Shown here: positions 41,242 through 44,300 of the stretch, piece by piece
Layout: each line of letters opens with the position of its first letter
Position numbering within the stretch: position 1 is the stretch's first letter
Source of the DNA: Paeniroseomonas aquatica
GTDB lineage: Bacteria > Pseudomonadota > Alphaproteobacteria > Acetobacterales > Acetobacteraceae
DNA: 44,300 nucleotides
Direction: 5' to 3'
NCBI RefSeq assembly: GCF_030409335.1
Contig: NZ_JAUFPN010000203.1
Coordinates: forward strand, 1 to 44,300
Translations under genes and position numbers: made by a program
Notes under the pieces: generated by a model
What the model was told of the DNA's origin: nothing
Database searches by the model: none
What the model saw: the letters and a program-made list of their open reading frames with translations, nothing else

Positions 41242-42780
41242 CTAGAAAGCCAGCTGCGACCTGAGGGCGATGGTGTGGAACCGCTGCCCGATCTGGGTCG
41301 TCCCGGCCGGGTTCAGCCGGTCCACGTTGACCATGTCCCAGTTCAGCATGAAGCGCAGCAGGTTGTTCGGATACCAGCTCAGCCCCACTCCGACGACCTC
41401 CTGCCGGCCGCCGTAGACGCCGCCGGTGGTGCTGGCTGCGCTGCCGCGCCGGACCTTGTCGTTGAGATCGGCGACGCTGTAGCGACCCATCACCTCCCAG
41501 GCGCCCCAGCCACCCTCGGCGAGGCTGAAGGGCTGTCGCGGCGAAGGCCGGCCGAAGGCGCCGCTGGTGCTGCTATAGCGCCGCGTCTCGCCGGTCAGCA
41601 CCCAGCTGCCCTCGACGTAGCCGCCCTCGAAGCCGAGGTCGGGCCGCGGCGCCGCGCCGGCCTGCGACTGCTCCATGCCGATCTTGATGTATTCGCCCTG
41701 CAGCATGAAGTTGCGCCACCGGACGCCGAACTCGGGTCCATAGGTATAGGCCCGGTCGGCCGCGATGGCGCCGGTATCGATCAGCCGCGACTGATCGATG
41801 CGCAGTTCCGGCCGGTCCCGCAGCTGCAGCGTCTGCCCGGCGGAACTGCGCCGGATGTCCGAGGCATAGGAGCCGCTGAAGCCGAGGTGGACGTCCATGT
41901 CGGCATTGGCGACCGGCCGCCCGGCGATGCGCGCCACGCCGCCGGTCTGGTCCGGGGTGCTCTGCGTCGCATTGCCGCCGTAGCTGCCGCCGGTGAAGTA
42001 GGCGCTCAGGAAATAGCGGTCCGCCGCCCAGCGCGCCCCGGCCGAGGCCCGGCCGTCGCCGCCCGCCACATTGCGGGCGATCTCGACGATGCTGGGCCGC
42101 TCGAGGAACAGGAAGTCGTTCGAGCTCATCGAATCGCCGAGCGTCACCCAGGGCTTGAAGTAGCCCAGCGTCAGGGTGAGCGGCTTGACCGGGTTCCAGT
42201 TAAAATTCGCCTCGTAGAGCCCGACCGTCCCATCCGGCGAGCCGCCGAAGTCCGGCGTCACGTTCAGGGTGAAGTCGTCGTAGCGGAAGCCGAAGAGCAG
42301 CCGGCCGCGCCGCAGGTTCTGCCCGAATGTATCGAGGTCGCGGACCCCGCGGTTGTTCGGGGTGCCCGGGCTGTCCCTGAGGTACCCGCCCAGGTCGTAC
42401 TGGAACTGGCCGCCGAGCGAGGCCGAGAAGCGGCCATCGGCCGAGGTCAGGGTCGGGCGGTTGGCCGGGAAGGTCAGCCGCCCGGCATCCGGCGCCGGGG
42501 CCGCCGCCACGACCGGTGCGGCCGGCGCGGTGTCCAGCCGGCGGCGGGTCTCCTGCACCTCCGCGCGGGTGCGCTCGGCCTCCTGCCGGGCGGCGCGGGT
42601 TTCCGCCTCGCGCGTGGCCGCGTCCCGCCGGAGCCGGGTCAATTCGGACTGCAGGGCGCGCAGCTGGCGTTCGATCGATTCCATCCGGGCGCCGTCCTGC
42701 GCCATGGCCGGCATGGGCGCGGCGGCGGCCAGCACCAGGCCGCCCAGCAGCCCACTGGCCTGAAACACCTTCTTCGCCAT
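41242..42780 (-). CDS. OprP/OprO-type outer-membrane porin
   Basis: 512 aa. Signal peptide (about 1-28, ending PAMAQDG) is followed by a coiled coil at about 32-84 (IERQLRALQSELTRLRRDAATREAETRAARQEAERTRAEVQ). A Pro/Ala linker and the phosphate-selective porin barrel come next, with FQYDLGGYL, LRRGRLLFGFRYDDFTLNVTPDFGG and WYPNNLLRFMLNWDMVNVDR. It ends LRSQLAF with the outer-membrane C-terminal Phe. The N-terminal coiled coil probably trimerises or anchors to peptidoglycan. It may transport phosphate or other anions, but specificity is unproven. Confidence 0.9.
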   Translation of the reverse strand: MAKKVFQASGLLGGLVLAAAAPMPAMAQDGARMESIERQLRALQSELTRLRRDAATREAETRAARQEAERTRAEVQETRRRLDTAPAAPVVAAAPAPDAGRLTFPANRPTLTSADGRFSASLGGQFQYDLGGYLRDSPGTPNNRGVRDLDTFGQNLRRGRLLFGFRYDDFTLNVTPDFGGSPDGTVGLYEANFNWNPVKPLTLTLGYFKPWVTLGDSMSSNDFLFLERPSIVEIARNVAGGDGRASAGARWAADRYFLSAYFTGGSYGGNATQSTPDQTGGVARIAGRPVANADMDVHLGFSGSYASDIRRSSAGQTLQLRDRPELRIDQSRLIDTGAIAADRAYTYGPEFGVRWRNFMLQGEYIKIGMEQSQAGAAPRPDLGFEGGYVEGSWVLTGETRRYSSTSGAFGRPSPRQPFSLAEGGWGAWEVMGRYSVADLNDKVRRGSAASTTGGVYGGRQEVVGVGLSWYPNNLLRFMLNWDMVNVDRLNPAGTTQIGQRFHTIALRSQLAF

Positions 42781-42958
42781 TCCTGCGCCATCCATTTGCT
42801 GCACCGCGGCGCACCCTGCCGCCCGCATATAGACGCCAAGTGACAGCTTGGTTTCCGGCCGAAGACGATGCGACGGCGCATTCGCGCACCCGCCAGGAAC
42901 GATCCCGGGCGGTACGCGCTCCGGTTGTGGACCCTGGGGCGAGGCCGGCTTGCGTGCA

Positions 42959-44266
42959 ATGAGGACCTGGGTGCGGCGGGCTGGCCCGGCGCTGGCGCTA
43001 TGGCTCGGCGGCTGCGCCGTGGTGGATTTCGCGCGGCCCGGCGCCACCGATGCCGAGACCACCTATGCCGGCACCTTCGCCTACTACGCCGAATTCTGCG
43101 CCCTGTCGCAGATCCGCAAGAAGCCGGGCTTCGGCGCCGAGGTCGTCGGCGAGATCGGCGGCCATGCGGTCTTCTACCTCAACGGCGCCTGCCGCGGCAC
43201 CGGGCCCGACCGGCAGGTGCTGCGGCTCTGCGACGGGACCGGCGAAGCGGGCGTCGGCATCAGCATGAACGAGCATTTCCGCAACGCGAAATGGGTCGCC
43301 ATTCCCGGACGCGACATCTTCTTCGACGGCGGGCTGCCGCCCGCTGCGCCGCTGACCCGCGCGGCCTATCGCCGCACCCAGGACGAGGCCCGTCGCCTCG
43401 GCCTCTATGACGGCATCGACTTCCACCCGCGCTTCTTCGCCGCGATGCCGGCCGGCGCCGACGCGGAGGCCTACAAGTACGAGATCTCGGTCGCCACCGA
43501 TTACGCCATCAGCCATGGCCGCGGTCGCTACTGCGCCCGGGTGCCGGTGACCGAGCCGCAGATGCGGGCGATGATCGGGTTCCTCAACGCGGAGAACGCG
43601 CCCTACCGCAGCGGCGCCCGCGAGTTCCGCTGGAGCCTGTTCCGGGACAACTGCATCCACCTCGCCCACAACGCGCTGGCCGCCGCCGGCTTCTGGCAGG
43701 AATGGCCGACCAACCGGTCGCTGCTGGTCTCGATCCTCGACTTCCCGGTGCCGAAGAACGAGTTCGTCAACCTCATGCGCCGCGCCAACGACCCGGCCCT
43801 GGCGGACCCGATCGCCGTCTGGCGCGACCTCGCGGCGCGGCGGTCGGTGCTGGAGTTCGGCCAGCTGCCGGCGAGGCCCGGGGCCATCGCCCTGTCCTGG
43901 CCCGCCCGCGAGCCCAATGCCGTCTATGAAACGGCGCTCAAGCTGGTCTTCTACGACGAGCCGCATTTCGGACCCTATCGCGGCTGGCTGGAGGCGATCC
44001 TCGCCGACCCCGCCCAGGTCGAGCTGGAGGCGAACCTCCGTCACCACGCGAGGCTCGCCCGCGCCCAGCAGGCCGGCTGGCAGCCGCTGTCCTGGTGGCT
44101 GGCGCAACCCGGGATGCGGGAGGCCTCGGCCGCCGAGGTCGCCCGCTTCCGCGACCGCTACGCCGAGGCCCTCGGCCGGGATGTCGCCGCCATGGACCGG
44201 CAGCTGACGCTGGTGCAGCGGGCCCGGGCCGTGCCGGCTCGGCTCGCCACGGCCAGGCCCTTCTAG
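42959..44266 (+). CDS. Lipoprotein with probable permuted papain-like (DUF4105/NlpC-like) fold
   Basis: 435 aa. A lipobox LALWLGGC places C19 as the lipidated residue. I do not recognise a named family. H69 in GEIGGHAVFYLNGACRG and C232 in FRDNCIHLAHNALAAAG stand in the His-before-Cys order and local sequence of circularly permuted papain-like domains (LRAT, YiiX, DUF4105: GH-x-FL... then NC-x-H). The C-terminal 170 residues are alpha-helical (RRANDPALADPIAVW..., LEANLRHHARLARAQQ). I infer a membrane-anchored amidase, acyltransferase or hydrolase. ATG 42959 begins the signal peptide. It diverges from the porin gene. Confidence 0.7.
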   Translation: MRTWVRRAGPALALWLGGCAVVDFARPGATDAETTYAGTFAYYAEFCALSQIRKKPGFGAEVVGEIGGHAVFYLNGACRGTGPDRQVLRLCDGTGEAGVGISMNEHFRNAKWVAIPGRDIFFDGGLPPAAPLTRAAYRRTQDEARRLGLYDGIDFHPRFFAAMPAGADAEAYKYEISVATDYAISHGRGRYCARVPVTEPQMRAMIGFLNAENAPYRSGAREFRWSLFRDNCIHLAHNALAAAGFWQEWPTNRSLLVSILDFPVPKNEFVNLMRRANDPALADPIAVWRDLAARRSVLEFGQLPARPGAIALSWPAREPNAVYETALKLVFYDEPHFGPYRGWLEAILADPAQVELEANLRHHARLARAQQAGWQPLSWWLAQPGMREASAAEVARFRDRYAEALGRDVAAMDRQLTLVQRARAVPARLATARPF

Positions 44267-44300
44267 CCTGGATTATGCGCGAAGGCTGACGGGCATGGTG

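Noticed and set aside
42825-42860. Pho box upstream of the OprP-like porin
   Set aside because: One CTGTCAC half-site is present on the porin strand inside CCAAG-N6-CTTGG, but the second 7-bp repeat matches at only about three of seven positions, so PhoB control is not supported.

Overview
The window is uniformly very GC-rich, with GTG starts, overlapping operon genes and many orphan periplasmic binding proteins (TRAP, Bug/TTT and ABC types). With the aroK-aroB fusion next to xerD and an ArsR-methyltransferase/metH pair, this suggests a heterotrophic alphaproteobacterium, most likely an Acetobacteraceae such as Roseomonas or a relative (inference, no database search). I see no tRNA, rRNA, CRISPR array, prophage or insertion sequence. 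It reads as ordinary chromosome carrying much transport and catabolic content.

Layout. 1-4841: a DUF4169 gene, a complete TRAP transporter (binding protein, small and large permeases), a DUF3309 mini-membrane protein and a rhodanese/3-hydroxyacyl-CoA-dehydrogenase pair. 4943-7897: a hybrid histidine kinase with its own receiver and HPt domains. 8365-10406: a 2OG-Fe(II) dioxygenase and an orphan Bug-type binding protein. 10597-19751: a tightly overlapping operon encoding a dipeptide-type ABC importer (binding protein, two permeases, two ATPases) followed by hydantoinase/oxoprolinase B and A, an import-and-hydrolyse module. 19738-24622: the methionine-cycle locus, with an ArsR-methyltransferase fusion (SahR-like), metH, and a divergent small gene that resembles a P-loop-less remnant of the CobW/COG0523 metallochaperone GTPases. 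A near-perfect 20-bp palindrome lies between the divergent genes. 24755-26935: a multi-PAS HWE-type histidine kinase. 26961-29905: the aroK-aroB fusion, a 48-residue membrane peptide and xerD. 29922-32790: a TonB-dependent receptor with a Zur-box-like operator at its start codon, then a maleate-isomerase-like enzyme. 32880-35046: an NsrR-like Rrf2 regulator, a group III truncated haemoglobin, a DUF1971 cupin, a rhodanese and a DUF3237 protein. 35098-37797: a LysE exporter, an AGE-family epimerase and a dihaem cytochrome c. 37807-40815: a polar amino-acid ABC importer. 40994-44266: a two-helix membrane protein, an OprP-like porin and a lipoprotein with a probable permuted papain-like (NlpC/P60-clan) fold.

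The most novel signal is the mini-CobW gene beside metH. It keeps the CxCC metal motif and the flanking G3E-like sequence, has lost the Walker A loop, has a good ribosome binding site, and appears to share the SahR-type operator with the sahR-metH operon. Other non-coding signals are two identical inverted repeats exactly 50 bp apart in one divergent promoter region, two hairpins that bury ribosome binding sites, and a promoter/operator arrangement in front of the truncated haemoglobin.
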